Positions 47,084-56,499 of a stretch of 64,000 nucleotides of DNA are shown piece by piece (the first letter of the stretch is position 1; every line of letters starts with the position of its first letter). The position numbers and the translations under genes were made by a program. The notes below the pieces were generated by a model. That model was not told the DNA's origin. It was given only the letters and a program-made list of their open reading frames with translations, and made no database searches. The stretch is from CAIWHR01 sp963734085 (GTDB lineage Bacteria; Pseudomonadota; Gammaproteobacteria; Burkholderiales; Casimicrobiaceae), in contig CAVTFT010000007.1 of NCBI GenBank assembly GCA_963734085.1, forward strand, positions 930,001 through 994,000, given 5' to 3'.

Positions 47084-48043
47084 TCACGTCCAGCTTCCCG
47101 CGAGGATGCGCGCGTAGACGGCGCGATCGATGTTGCCGCCGGTCAGGATGACGGCGGCTTTGCGGCCGGCGCGGTCGCCTTCCTTCAGCAATGCGGCGAG
47201 CGGCGCGGCACCGGCGCCTTCGGCGACCTGGTGCGTGTCGCTGTAGAGCGCGCGGATCGCGTCCTCGACCTCGCCGTCAGTGACCTCGACCACGCGCGCC
47301 GCGCCGGCGCAGATCACATCCAGCGCCGCGGGCACCGGAACGCGGACCGCCATCCCGTCGGCCAGCGTGTCGGCGCTCGCCGTCTCGATCGGCCGTCGCG
47401 CCGCGAACGATTGCGCATAGCAGTTCGCGTTCGTCGACACGACGCCGACGATGCGGGTCGCAAGCCCGAGCGCGTTGCGTGCGCTGATCAACCCGCAGAT
47501 CCCCGAGCCGCAGCCGATCGGCACGTAAACGGTGTCGAGTTCGGCAATCGTGCGTAAGAGCTCGAGCGCGTAAGTGCCAACGCCGGCGACGAGCTCGGGC
47601 TCGAACGGTCCGACGAAATGGAGCTGCTCGCGCGCGGCGAGTGCATGTGCGCGCTCGCGCGCCTCGTCGAAGTCACGGCCGTGCTCGATCAGCTCGGCGC
47701 CGAACGCGCGCATCGCGTCGTTCTTGTCGGTCGAGTTGCCGTACGGCACGACGATGACGCAGCGCATCGCGTGGCGCCGGCAGGCGTAGGCGATGCTCTG
47801 GCCGTGATTGCCGCGCGTTGCGCTGATGAGCCCGGCGGGCCGCGGCGTGCGCGCGGTGAGCTGCGCGAGCAGGTTCAATCCACCACGCACCTTGAACGCG
47901 CCCGTCGGTGTATGGTTTTCGTGCTTGACCCAAACCTCGCGGCCCGCGCGCCGGGCGAGCAGCGGCCATGCGTATTGCGGCGTCGGGGACATCGCCGCGT
48001 ACACGTTGCGCGCAGCGGCTTCGAGCAGGGCGAGCGGGATCAT
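47084..48043 (-). CDS. Threonine dehydratase-like PLP enzyme (no ACT domain)
   Basis: A 319-residue fold-type II PLP enzyme. The PLP Lys lies in HTPTGAFKVRGGLNLL, the glycine loop in IGCGSGICGL, and the ending TGGNIDRAVYARIL is normal. The short length and lack of an ACT or regulatory domain suggest a catabolic or ectoine-type dehydratase rather than biosynthetic IlvA. It is convergent with the P5C-dehydrogenase-like gene, and the upstream frame to 48,382 is antisense shadow. Confidence 0.88.
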   Translation of the reverse strand: MIPLALLEAAARNVYAAMSPTPQYAWPLLARRAGREVWVKHENHTPTGAFKVRGGLNLLAQLTARTPRPAGLISATRGNHGQSIAYACRRHAMRCVIVVPYGNSTDKNDAMRAFGAELIEHGRDFDEARERAHALAAREQLHFVGPFEPELVAGVGTYALELLRTIAELDTVYVPIGCGSGICGLISARNALGLATRIVGVVSTNANCYAQSFAARRPIETASADTLADGMAVRVPVPAALDVICAGAARVVEVTDGEVEDAIRALYSDTHQVAEGAGAAPLAALLKEGDRAGRKAAVILTGGNIDRAVYARILAGSWT

Positions 48044-48230
48044 CGGCCGGGGTGCAGGGGCTGGGTCCATTTCCACGATGAAGCGACAGACGGCATCGCG
48101 CCGCCCGATCGCCGCCCATTCTCGCGCAGGAACGCGTCGAGGGCTAGCGCGCCGGCGCTCGTATAATTGACGAAGCGGCACGTCTCCGGCGCACCGGTGC
48201 GTGCGGCAAGCCGCCGAAGGAGAATGGGCG

Positions 48231-49349
48231 ATGACGCTCCGCGCTGCACCACCGTTCCGCGCCGACCACGTCGGCAGCTTCCTGCGCCCGAAGGCGCTGC
48301 TCGACGCGCGCGAGCGCTTCAAGTCCGGCACGATGGGCGCCGCAGAACTGCGGGAGGTCGAGGACGCGGCGATTCGCGACATCGTGCGATTTCAGGAAGA
48401 CCTGGGCCTGCGGGGGATCACCGACGGCGAATTCCGCCGGACCTACTTCCACATCGACTTCCTGACACAACTCTCCGGTGTGGAGATCAAGGGCGGCATC
48501 GCCATCAGCTTCCACAGCAACGCCGGCAACGTCGACTTCGCGCCGCCGGTAATGCACGTGACGGGCAACGTGCGCCACGCGCGGCCGATCCAGCGCCGCG
48601 ACTTCGAGTTCCTGCGCTCGGCGACGAAACGCACGCCGAAGGTCACGATTCCCTCGCCGACGATGCTGCATTTCCGCGGTGGTCGCAATGCGATCAGCGC
48701 CGAGGCGTATCCGGACCTCGAGGCGTTCTACGACGATGTCGCCGCTGCGTACGCCGACGAGATCGCCGACCTCGCGGCCGCCGGCTGCACCTACATCCAG
48801 CTCGACGATACCAACCTCGCCTACCTCTGCGACGAGAAGATGCGCGCCGGCGCCCGCGCCCGGGGCGATGATCCCAATGAGTTGCCGCATCGGTACGCGA
48901 AGCTCATCAACGCCGCGATTGCAAGGCGCCCGCCCGGTGTGACGATCTGCGTCCACCTCTGTCGCGGCAACTTCAAGAGCGCCTGGGCGGCCGAAGGCGG
49001 CTACGAGCCCGTCGCCGAGGTCTTGTTCAACGAGCTCGCCGTCGACGGCTATTTCCTCGAATACGACGACGCGCGCTCGGGTGACTTCGCGCCGTTGCGG
49101 CACGTGCCGAAGAACAGGGCCATCGTTCTTGGGCTCGTCAGCACCAAGCTCGACCGCATGGAATCGAAGGACGACATCAAGCGGCGCATCGACGAAGCGG
49201 CGAAGTTCGTGCCGCTCGAGCAGATGTGCGTATCGCCGCAATGCGGCTTCTCGTCCACGGTCCACGGCAACGAGATCCACGTCGAGACGCAGGCAGCGAA
49301 GCTCAGGCTCTGCGTCGAGACCGCGCGCGAAGTCTGGGGCGGCATTTGA
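48231..49349 (+). CDS. MetE C-terminal-like (cobalamin-independent methionine synthase family) protein
   Basis: A 372-residue single-domain TIM-barrel protein. It corresponds to the catalytic half of MetE: FRADHVGSFLRP at the start, zinc ligands in CVHLCRGN and SPQCGFSS, and ITDGEFRRTYFHIDFL. AAGGAG precedes the start at 48,231. Such half-length proteins are often found with catabolic clusters and may be methyltransferases with thiol acceptors other than homocysteine. The DUF1932 gene follows 21 bp later. Confidence 0.85.
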   Translation: MTLRAAPPFRADHVGSFLRPKALLDARERFKSGTMGAAELREVEDAAIRDIVRFQEDLGLRGITDGEFRRTYFHIDFLTQLSGVEIKGGIAISFHSNAGNVDFAPPVMHVTGNVRHARPIQRRDFEFLRSATKRTPKVTIPSPTMLHFRGGRNAISAEAYPDLEAFYDDVAAAYADEIADLAAAGCTYIQLDDTNLAYLCDEKMRAGARARGDDPNELPHRYAKLINAAIARRPPGVTICVHLCRGNFKSAWAAEGGYEPVAEVLFNELAVDGYFLEYDDARSGDFAPLRHVPKNRAIVLGLVSTKLDRMESKDDIKRRIDEAAKFVPLEQMCVSPQCGFSSTVHGNEIHVETQAAKLRLCVETAREVWGGI

Positions 49350-49370
49350 CGATCGCAGGAAGGCGCGACG

Positions 49371-50297
49371 ATGACTGACGGCACGAAGCTCGCGATCGGT
49401 CTCGTAGGCTACGGCGAGGTCGGCAAGATCCTCGCGGCGGCGCTGGTCGCGCGCGGCGTCGCGTGGGTCGGCGTCTGGGACCTGCTGCTGCGTGACCCCG
49501 TGTCGGCGCCGGCGATGCGCGATCACGCGGCGCGCACGGGTGCTGCGCCAATGCCGTCGCTCGCGGCGCTGCTCGCGCGCGCCGACGTCGTCATTTCGGC
49601 GGTCACGGCGTCGCAGACGCTCGCCGTGGCGACGGAAGCCGCGCGCACGATCCGGCGCGGAACGTGGCTCGTCGATCTCAACTCGGCGTCACCGGGCACC
49701 AAGGTCAAAAGCGGCGAGCTCATCGACGCCGCGGGCGGCCGCTATGTCGAATGCGCGGTCATGACCTCGGTCCCACCCTACGGCATCAAGGTGCCGATGC
49801 TCCTGGGGGGCAGCCACGCGGAGGCGTTGCGCGAGACGTTGACGCCGCTCGGGTTCAGCATGGAGGTTGCGGCGACGCGCATCGGCGTTGCCTCGGCGAT
49901 CAAGATGTGCCGCAGCGTGATCATCAAAGGGCTCGAATCGCTGGTCGTCGAGAGCTTTACCGCCGCGCGCGCGTATGGCGTCGAGGAGCGCGTGCTTGCA
50001 TCGCTGCAGGAGACGTTTCCGGCGCTCGACTGGGAAGAGCTGGGTTCGTACCTCTTCAGTCGCACGGCACTGCACGGCAAGCGCCGCGCCGAGGAAATGC
50101 GCGAGGTCGCCGTGACGGTGCGCGAAATCGGCCTCGAGCCGTTGCTGGCAGCCGCGACCGCCGAACGGCAGGACTGGATGGCGAAACAGAAGGAGGTAGC
50201 AGGGCTCTCGCAGGTCGCGAAGGACGCGAACTGGCGGGCCTTTGCCGACCGGTTGCTGCAGACGCTCCACGCCGCGCGCAAATCCGCCGCCGAATAG
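49371..50297 (+). CDS. DUF1932-domain NAD(P)-dependent dehydrogenase
   Basis: A 308-residue beta-hydroxyacid-dehydrogenase-like protein. The N-terminal Rossmann fold has IGLVGYGEVGKILAAAL and WLVDLNSASPGTK. The C-terminal DUF1932 domain shows KMCRSVIIKGLESLVVESF. The cofactor is probably NAD(P)H and the substrate is unknown. It lies next to the lig cluster on the opposite strand, so a link to aromatic or lignin-derived compounds is possible but unproven. Confidence 0.85.
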   Translation: MTDGTKLAIGLVGYGEVGKILAAALVARGVAWVGVWDLLLRDPVSAPAMRDHAARTGAAPMPSLAALLARADVVISAVTASQTLAVATEAARTIRRGTWLVDLNSASPGTKVKSGELIDAAGGRYVECAVMTSVPPYGIKVPMLLGGSHAEALRETLTPLGFSMEVAATRIGVASAIKMCRSVIIKGLESLVVESFTAARAYGVEERVLASLQETFPALDWEELGSYLFSRTALHGKRRAEEMREVAVTVREIGLEPLLAAATAERQDWMAKQKEVAGLSQVAKDANWRAFADRLLQTLHAARKSAAE

Positions 50298-50354
50298 CGC
50301 GGTACTGCGCCAGCCACTCGGTCGGGTATGTGGCGCGAACGCGTTCCCGTCGCG

Positions 50355-50942
50355 TCAATTGCGCGCCGAAGGCTCGGGCCCGACGCCCCACGGCGCCGGG
50401 GCGATCGTGACGATCCGCTTGAAGAGCTCGCGGAACGCCCGGCTCGCGGGCACGCCGACGACCGGATCCTCGTTCGACGCGAACGCGGCGTCGATCGCGG
50501 CCCAGTCCTCGGCGGTCAGCGCCTGCGCGGCGAGCGGCAGCACCTCGTCCTCCTCCTTGCGCATGTGCCGCCAGTGGAAGTGCGCATAGCGCTCGATGCC
50601 GTCGGCGAACGGCGCGAAGGCGGTCGGATCGCCGCGATAGCGCTCCCATAGCGCTTTCAGCTCGCCGAAGCGCTCGCGGCCGACCACGTGCTCGCGTTCG
50701 AGCGCGTCGAGCACCGGCGCCGCGTCCGGTCGCCGCGCGCGCAGCCGCGCGAACAGGTAGTCGTCCTCCTTCGGATGGTGGAGCTTTTCCGGGAACGTCT
50801 CGATGTAGTGGAACATCGCGCCGAAGAGCTGGTGGTCCGCCGCCATCCGTCCCGCGCCGACCTCGTGGACCAGGTGCCGCAGCCCCTCGACAACTGCCGT
50901 GATCGCGCGGTGCTCGTCCTGGATGATCGTGATCGCCTTCAT
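50355..50942 (-). CDS. Hemerythrin-domain protein
   Basis: A 195-residue four-helix protein. IIQDEHRAITAVVEGLRHLV, HHPKEDDYLFARLRA and AHFHWRHMRKEEDEVLPLA carry the His and Glu residues of a di-iron hemerythrin site. It may sense or bind oxygen or nitric oxide. It is the last gene of the minus-strand lig-liv block, 10 bp after livF, and oxygen handling would suit a dioxygenase pathway. Confidence 0.85.
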   Translation of the reverse strand: MKAITIIQDEHRAITAVVEGLRHLVHEVGAGRMAADHQLFGAMFHYIETFPEKLHHPKEDDYLFARLRARRPDAAPVLDALEREHVVGRERFGELKALWERYRGDPTAFAPFADGIERYAHFHWRHMRKEEDEVLPLAAQALTAEDWAAIDAAFASNEDPVVGVPASRAFRELFKRIVTIAPAPWGVGPEPSARN

Positions 50943-50952
50943 CGTGTTCCCC

Positions 50953-51654
50953 TCATGCCACCGCGACCAGACGGTGCAGCGTCTCCGGATCGCGCAGCAG
51001 CACTTCGCTGGCCGAGCGGTGGACGACGCGGCCGCGCTCGAGCACGACCGCCTGCCTCGTCAGCGACAGCGCGAGCTTCGCGTGCTGCTCGACGACGATT
51101 ACCGCCATGCCGCTATCGGAGACGAGGTCGCGGATCACGCTCATCAGCTCCTGCACGATGATCGGTGCGAGTCCCTCCATCGGCTCATCTAGAAGCAGCA
51201 ATGCTGGATTGACCATCAGCGCGCGCGCGATCGCCAGCATCTGCTGCTCGCCGCCGGAGAGCTGGTTGCCGTAGTTCGACCGGCGCTCCTCGAGGCGCGG
51301 GAAGATCGCATAGATGCGCGGCACGGTGAAGCGGCCGGGCCGCGCCACCGCGGTCAAGTGCTCCTCGACGGTCAGCGACGGGAACATGTAGCGCTCCTGC
51401 GGCACCCACCCCAGCCCGGACTGGCTCCGCCGATGCGTGGGCAGCGCGGCCAGGTCCGCTCCGCGCCAGCGCAGCGAGCCGCCGCGGAGTCGCGTCAGGC
51501 CCATCAGCGTCACGAGCAGCGTCGTCTTGCCGACGCCGTTCCTTCCGAGCAGTGCGAGGCTGTCGCCTTCGTCGAGCGCGAGCGAGACGTCTTCCAGCAC
51601 CACGCCATCGCCGTAGCCCGCGGTGACGCCATCGAGCGCGAGGAGCTCAGCCAT
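50953..51654 (-). CDS. livF: Branched-chain-type ABC transporter ATPase LivF
   Basis: A 233-residue ATPase. Walker A LLGRNGVGKTTLLVTLMG, signature LSGGEQQMLAIARALM, Walker B LLLLDEPMEGLAP and the conserved His switch (IVVEQHAK) are all present. It overlaps livG by 8 bp. Its position in a lig operon suggests the transporter takes up an aromatic acid rather than an amino acid; this is inference. Confidence 0.93.
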   Translation of the reverse strand: MAELLALDGVTAGYGDGVVLEDVSLALDEGDSLALLGRNGVGKTTLLVTLMGLTRLRGGSLRWRGADLAALPTHRRSQSGLGWVPQERYMFPSLTVEEHLTAVARPGRFTVPRIYAIFPRLEERRSNYGNQLSGGEQQMLAIARALMVNPALLLLDEPMEGLAPIIVQELMSVIRDLVSDSGMAVIVVEQHAKLALSLTRQAVVLERGRVVHRSASEVLLRDPETLHRLVAVA

Positions 51655-52552
51655 GCTGCGCTTCGCCGAGATACACCTCGCGGACCCGCGGGTCGGCCGC
51701 GATTTCGTCCGGGGTCCCTTCGGTCAGCACCTTGCCGCCGACGAGCACCGTGATCCGCTCGGCGAACCGGAACACGAGCTCCATGTCGTGCTCGATGAAC
51801 ATGATCGTCACGTCCTTCGGCAGGCCCGCGATCACGCCGAAGAGCTCGGCGCTCTCGCCGGCCGGGATCCCCGCCGCCGGCTCGTCCAGCAGCAGAATCC
51901 GCGGCTTCGTCGCGAGGGCAAGGGCGATCTCGACCAGCCGCTGCTTCCCGTAGGGCAAATTCCTTGTCAGCGTGTTGGCCTCCCCGCCGAGCCGCAGCAT
52001 CTGCAGGAGCGCCAGCGCTTCGTCGGCTTCCTCGCGCTCGCGGGCGACCGTCCGATGCCAGATGCCGGCGCGACCCTTGCGTTCGCAAACCGCGAGCGTC
52101 ACCGACTCCAGCACGGTGAGGCCGCCGAACAGCGTGTTGATCTGGAACGTGCGGGTCATGCCGCGCTTCACGCGCTGGTGCTGGGCGAGCGCGGTGATCC
52201 GCTCGTCGCCCAGGAACACGTCGCCCGCGGTCGGCGACAAGGCGCCGGTCAAAAGATTGATGAGCGTGGTCTTGCCGGCGCCGTTCGGGCCAATCAGCGC
52301 GTGCCTGACGCCGTGCGGAAGCGCGAGCGAGACATCGCTCGCCGCGCGGAAATCGCCGAACGACTTCGACAGCCCCGACGTGCGCAACGCGGGGATTGTA
52401 CGTTCCCGCCCGAGCGTCGCTTCGCGCCGCTCCCCCCGAGGGGGCTGAGCGCCAGCAGACGAAGCCCCCGAAAATTCGGGGTTCGAATTTTCGGGGGCCG
52501 CCGCGCCCTTGGGGCGGCCCGGCGGGCGCGGAGGCGGCCCGGCGGCGCTCAT
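51647..52552 (-). CDS. livG: Branched-chain-type ABC transporter ATPase LivG with repeat-encoded N terminus
   Basis: A 301-residue frame. The ATPase proper has Walker A LIGPNGAGKTTLINLLTG, signature LPYGKQRLVEIALALA and Walker B LLLDEPAAGIP. The ATG at 52,552 overlaps the livM stop by 4 bp, favouring that start. The first 55 residues then come from a REP-like repeat and have no counterpart in LivG. A TTG at 52,387 (LRTSGLSKSFGDFRAASDV) would give the normal 246-residue length. Confidence 0.9.
   Translation of the reverse strand: MSAAGPPPRPPGRPKGAAAPENSNPEFSGASSAGAQPPRGERREATLGRERTIPALRTSGLSKSFGDFRAASDVSLALPHGVRHALIGPNGAGKTTLINLLTGALSPTAGDVFLGDERITALAQHQRVKRGMTRTFQINTLFGGLTVLESVTLAVCERKGRAGIWHRTVAREREEADEALALLQMLRLGGEANTLTRNLPYGKQRLVEIALALATKPRILLLDEPAAGIPAGESAELFGVIAGLPKDVTIMFIEHDMELVFRFAERITVLVGGKVLTEGTPDEIAADPRVREVYLGEAQHG
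52430..52530. repeat. REP-like palindromic repeat at the livM-livG junction
   Basis: It contains a perfect 14-bp inverted repeat (cccccgaaaattcg at 52,465-52,478 and its complement at 52,484-52,497, loop gggtt) and the 23-bp repeat at 52,504-52,526 shared with 26,371-26,393. Confidence 0.75.
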
Positions 52553-53553
52553 GTCCGCCGCCGGCGCCGACGTTCACGCATCGTCTCGACGGCCCCGAGG
52601 ATACCGCCGCGCGCGAACAGGACAACGACGACGAGCAGGAGTCCGAGCCAGAACTGCCAGTAGATCGGGTTGAGGTCGGACAGGAAGTGATGCGCGATCA
52701 TGAACACCGCGGCGCCGACCAGCCCGCCGTAGAGGCGACCGGCGCCGCCCAGCACCAGCATGATCATGAGATCGGCCGAGCGCGGGAAGCCGAACACGTC
52801 GAGGCCGACGAACTGCGTCGTCTGCGCGAGGAGACCGCCCGCTACCCCCGCCATCGCGGCGCTGATCGTATAGATCGCGATCAGCCGCTTCCTCACCGGC
52901 GCGCCGATCGCGGGCATCCGCCGCACGTTCTCCCGGATGCCGCGCAGCGAAAGACCGAACGGCGAGCTCACGATTCGGCGCGCGACGACGAACAGGACGA
53001 ACGCGATGCCCAGGCTGTAGAGATACGCAGTGCTGCCGGCCAGGTCGAACGAGTACAGGCCGAACACCTTGCCCATCGTCACGCCGGAAAGGCCGTCGGC
53101 GCCACCGGTGATCGACGGCAGCTGGTTCGCCGCCTCGAACAGCATGAGACCGATGCCGAGCGTCACCATCAGCCGCGCCAGGTCCGACCCGCGCACGACG
53201 AGGAAGCTCGTCGCGAAGCCGACGATCGCGCCGGCCGCGCCGGCGACGACCAGGCCCGAGAATGGCTCGCCCCAGCCGTGCGCCGCGAGCAGGCCCGCCA
53301 CGTACGCGCCGATGCCGAAATAAGCGGCGTGCCCGAGCGAGACGATCCCCGCGTACCCCATGATCAGATCGAGCGATACGGCGAACAGACCCGTGATCAG
53401 GATCTGGCTGCCGAGCACGCGATGATTCGGGAAGACGAAGAACGCGGCGAGCGCGACGGCCCAGAACGCGAGCTCGACCGCGCGCCAGCGATCCGTGGGC
53501 AGGCGCGGAGCGATCCCCGGTGCGGCGACAGCGGCGGCGATCGTGCCATTCAT
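52549..53553 (-). CDS. livM: Branched-chain-type ABC transporter permease LivM
   Basis: A 334-residue permease with about nine membrane segments. GYAGIVSLGHAAYFGIGAYV is the LivM signature. It overlaps livH by 4 bp and livG by 4 bp. Confidence 0.93.
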   Translation of the reverse strand: MNGTIAAAVAAPGIAPRLPTDRWRAVELAFWAVALAAFFVFPNHRVLGSQILITGLFAVSLDLIMGYAGIVSLGHAAYFGIGAYVAGLLAAHGWGEPFSGLVVAGAAGAIVGFATSFLVVRGSDLARLMVTLGIGLMLFEAANQLPSITGGADGLSGVTMGKVFGLYSFDLAGSTAYLYSLGIAFVLFVVARRIVSSPFGLSLRGIRENVRRMPAIGAPVRKRLIAIYTISAAMAGVAGGLLAQTTQFVGLDVFGFPRSADLMIMLVLGGAGRLYGGLVGAAVFMIAHHFLSDLNPIYWQFWLGLLLVVVVLFARGGILGAVETMRERRRRRRT

Positions 53554-54416
53554 GCACGGCGTCCGTAGAGGCCCGCCGGGAACGCGATCATCAGCGTCAC
53601 CATCAGGAAATAGATGATGAACGAACCGACCTGCGGCACGTAGTACTTGCCGGCGACATCGCAGATCCCGAGGATCATCGCGGCGACGAGGCCGCCCTTG
53701 ATCGTTCCCGCGCCTCCGATCGCGACGACGAGCAGGAAGTACACCATGTACTTGAGCGGAAACGTCGGGTCGAGCCCGAGCACGTCGACGCCGAGGCCAC
53801 CGCCGAGCCCGGCCAGCCCGGAGCCGAGCGCGAACGTCACGCCGAAGACGCGGTTGACGTTGATGCCCAGGCCGGCGGATGCCACCGCATTGTCGACGGA
53901 GGCGCGCACCTGCGCGCCGAAGCGCGTGCGCACGAGCAGGAGCTGCAGCGCGACCGTGAGCACCGCGACGATGGCGATCAGGAACAGCCGGTAGGCGCCC
54001 AGGTCGAGCCCGAGCACGTGCACCTGTCCGCGCAGGAAGTCGGGCAGCCGCACCGGTTGCTGCGACGGCCCGAAGAAATACGTCGTCACCGCGACGGCCA
54101 TGAACACGAGGCCGATCGAGAACATCACCTGGTCGAGATGAGCGGCCTTGTAGAGGCGCTGGTAGAGCGTGCGTTCAAGCACGATGCCGGCCACTGCCGA
54201 GACCGCGAATGCAGCCGGCAAGGTCGCTAGGAACGGCACGCCCGCGCGCGTCATCAGCATCACGCAGACGTAGCCGCCCAGCATCGCGAACGCGCCGTGC
54301 GCGAGGTTGATGAAGTTCATCAGACCCATCGTCACCGACAGGCCGATGCTGATGATGAACAGCAGGCTGCCGTACGCGACGCCGTCGAACAGCACCCCGG
54401 CCAGATTGCCGATCAT
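53550..54416 (-). CDS. livH: Branched-chain-type ABC transporter permease LivH
   Basis: A 288-residue permease with about eight membrane segments. GLMNFINLAHGAFAMLGGYV is the LivH signature. It follows livK by 81 bp. Confidence 0.93.
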   Translation of the reverse strand: MIGNLAGVLFDGVAYGSLLFIISIGLSVTMGLMNFINLAHGAFAMLGGYVCVMLMTRAGVPFLATLPAAFAVSAVAGIVLERTLYQRLYKAAHLDQVMFSIGLVFMAVAVTTYFFGPSQQPVRLPDFLRGQVHVLGLDLGAYRLFLIAIVAVLTVALQLLLVRTRFGAQVRASVDNAVASAGLGINVNRVFGVTFALGSGLAGLGGGLGVDVLGLDPTFPLKYMVYFLLVVAIGGAGTIKGGLVAAMILGICDVAGKYYVPQVGSFIIYFLMVTLMIAFPAGLYGRRA

Positions 54417-54497
54417 GAGGCGGCGCGGGGCAGGCGAACGAAGTGAGCTTGGGGGCTCATCGGGCCTCTCGCCGGGCTGCCTGAGCTTGGGCGCTCA

Positions 54498-55685
54498 TCA
54501 GTTACCGGGGTCCTTCACGTTCTCGACCTTGTCGAACTCGACGTTCCACGGCTTGCCGTTCACCATCTTGACCTCGCGCAGGTAGACGGTCTGGATCGGC
54601 TGCCGCGTCACGGGGTCGATCGCGAGCGGCCCCCGCGGGCTCATCCACTTCATCCCCTTCATCGCCTCGACGAGCTCAGCGCCGGTGGCGTTGGGGCCGG
54701 CCTTCCTGAGCGCCTCGTAGATGAGGTGCATGCCGTCGTAGCCACCGAGCGAGTGAAAGTTCGGGCGCATCCCGTTGTTCGCCTTCATGAAGGCGTCGAC
54801 GTACGCCTTGTTCTCGGGCGAGTCGTGCGCGGCCGAGTAGTGGAACGACGTGATCACGCCGACCGCGGCGGCGCCCATGCTCTCGAGCAGATCGTCGTCG
54901 GTCACGTCACCGGTGCCGATCAGCTTGATGCCCGCCTGCTTCAATCCGCGCTCGTCGAACTGCTTCATTACTGCGAGCCCTTCGCCGGAGGGCACGAACA
55001 CGAACAGCGCGTCGGGCTTCGCGTCCTTCGCCCGTTGCAGGAACGGCGCGTAGTCGGGGTTGCGCAGCGGCGTGCGGATCGACTCCACGATCTCGCCGCC
55101 GCCAGCCTTGAACACCGCCTGGAACGTCTTCTCGGCGTCGAGCCCGGGGCCGTACTCGGTGACCATCGTGACGACGCGCTTGATCTTGTTCTTGAGCGCC
55201 CATTCAGCGATCGGCGCCGTGACCTGCGGCAGCGTGAAGTTCGCACGCACGATGTACGGCGAGCGCGTCGGGATCATCCCGGTGGCGGCGGCCATCACGA
55301 TCATCGGCACCTTCGCCTCGGTCGCCACCGGCGCCGTCGCCAGCGCGAGCGGCGTCAGGCCGAAGCCCGCGAGCACGTTCACCTTGTCCTGCACCACCAG
55401 CTCCTGCGCGATGCGCTTCGTCGTCTCGGGGGCGAGGCCGGTGTCGTCCTTCACGATGAGCTCGATCCTGCGGCCGGCGACGGTATCGCCGTTCTTCGCC
55501 ATGTACAGCCGGCACGCCGCCTCGATCTGCTTGCCGGTCGACGCGAACGGCCCGGTCAGCGGCAGGATGAGGCCGATCTTGAACGGATCGGCGGCCAGCG
55601 CCGGGAGGGCCAGCACGGTGAACGCCGCGGCGGCCGCGAGGCTTTGCAGTGCGCGGCGGCGTGAGTTTCGTTTGGGGCGGTTCAT
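54498..55685 (-). CDS. livK: Periplasmic substrate-binding protein of the Liv-type transporter
   Basis: A 395-residue periplasmic protein. The start at 55,685 follows AAGGAGGAG and gives a signal peptide (ALQSLAAAAAFTVLALPALA, cleavage after ALAA). The mature part has the peripla_BP_6 fold: FKIGLILPLTGPFASTGKQ and SLGGYDGMHLIYEALRKAG. Its place after the lig genes suggests an aromatic acid ligand (protocatechuate, gallate or a methoxylated relative). Confidence 0.92.
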   Translation of the reverse strand: MNRPKRNSRRRALQSLAAAAAFTVLALPALAADPFKIGLILPLTGPFASTGKQIEAACRLYMAKNGDTVAGRRIELIVKDDTGLAPETTKRIAQELVVQDKVNVLAGFGLTPLALATAPVATEAKVPMIVMAAATGMIPTRSPYIVRANFTLPQVTAPIAEWALKNKIKRVVTMVTEYGPGLDAEKTFQAVFKAGGGEIVESIRTPLRNPDYAPFLQRAKDAKPDALFVFVPSGEGLAVMKQFDERGLKQAGIKLIGTGDVTDDDLLESMGAAAVGVITSFHYSAAHDSPENKAYVDAFMKANNGMRPNFHSLGGYDGMHLIYEALRKAGPNATGAELVEAMKGMKWMSPRGPLAIDPVTRQPIQTVYLREVKMVNGKPWNVEFDKVENVKDPGN

Positions 55686-55755
55686 CGACTCCTCCTTGTC
55701 AGTGGTTGATTCGAGCATCCGGTTCGATGCGCAGTGTAACCTCGCCGTCACCCGG

Positions 55756-56499
55756 CTAAGCCCGAGTCCGTTCTCGCGCAGGTTCGCCGTGCGACGGGGT
55801 GCGGAGCCACGCCTGCATCGCATTCGCCACCTCGCGCGGCCGCTCCATCGGCGCCATGTGGCCGCAGTGCGCGATGACGACGAGCTGTGCACCGGGAATC
55901 CGCGCCGCGATCTCCTCGTGCTGCGCAGGAGTGCTCCACGCGTCTTCGCGGCCGCACAGCACGAGCGTGGGGCATCCGATCGACGCCAGCACACCCGTCG
56001 CGTCGGGCCGCGCAAGGAGCGCCTCGATCTGGGCCGCGAAGTCGTCGGGCGTGCGCCGCTCGAACATGTCGAGGATTGCGTCGATCAGCGGCGCGTCGTC
56101 GAGCCGCGTCGGATGGACCATCGGCCGCACCCATTCACGCGCCATGGCCCGCATGCCTTCGGCCCGGGCGAGCGCGAGCAGCGTGAGGCGCCGAGCCTTC
56201 TCGTCCTCGCCGGCGGCGCCGGCGGGCCGCGCGCGGAACCCCGTGTCGAGCAGCGCGAGGCGCTGCACGCGCTCCGGCGCGAGCCGCGTGATCTCGAGCG
56301 CCACGCGCCCGCCCATCGAATGTCCCGCCAGCGCGAACTTCGGGGGCGCCTTCGCCAGCACGCGCGTCGCCATCTCGGGGAGGCTCGCGGCATTGGCGTA
56401 GACGGGAATCGTGCAGGCGGCGGTCGCCTCGACATGCGGCAGCATCGGTTCCCACACGGCGGCGTCACACAGGAGCCCCGGCAGCAGCAGCAGGTCCAT
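55756..56499 (-). CDS. Alpha/beta hydrolase
   Basis: A 247-residue hydrolase. The nucleophile is Ser in ALAGHSMGGRVALEI; the Asp lies in VLCGREDAWST and the His in IAHCGHMAPMERP. The ATG overlaps the ligJ stop by one base (TGATG), so it is translationally coupled to the lig operon. It could hydrolyse an aromatic ester or lactone feeding the pathway. Confidence 0.88.
   Translation of the reverse strand: MDLLLLPGLLCDAAVWEPMLPHVEATAACTIPVYANAASLPEMATRVLAKAPPKFALAGHSMGGRVALEITRLAPERVQRLALLDTGFRARPAGAAGEDEKARRLTLLALARAEGMRAMAREWVRPMVHPTRLDDAPLIDAILDMFERRTPDDFAAQIEALLARPDATGVLASIGCPTLVLCGREDAWSTPAQHEEIAARIPGAQLVVIAHCGHMAPMERPREVANAMQAWLRTPSHGEPARERTRA

Noticed and set aside
52489..53568. Plus-strand frames antisense to the liv permease genes
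   Set aside because: They are His/Arg/Asp-rich shadows without domains, and the permeases are clearly real.
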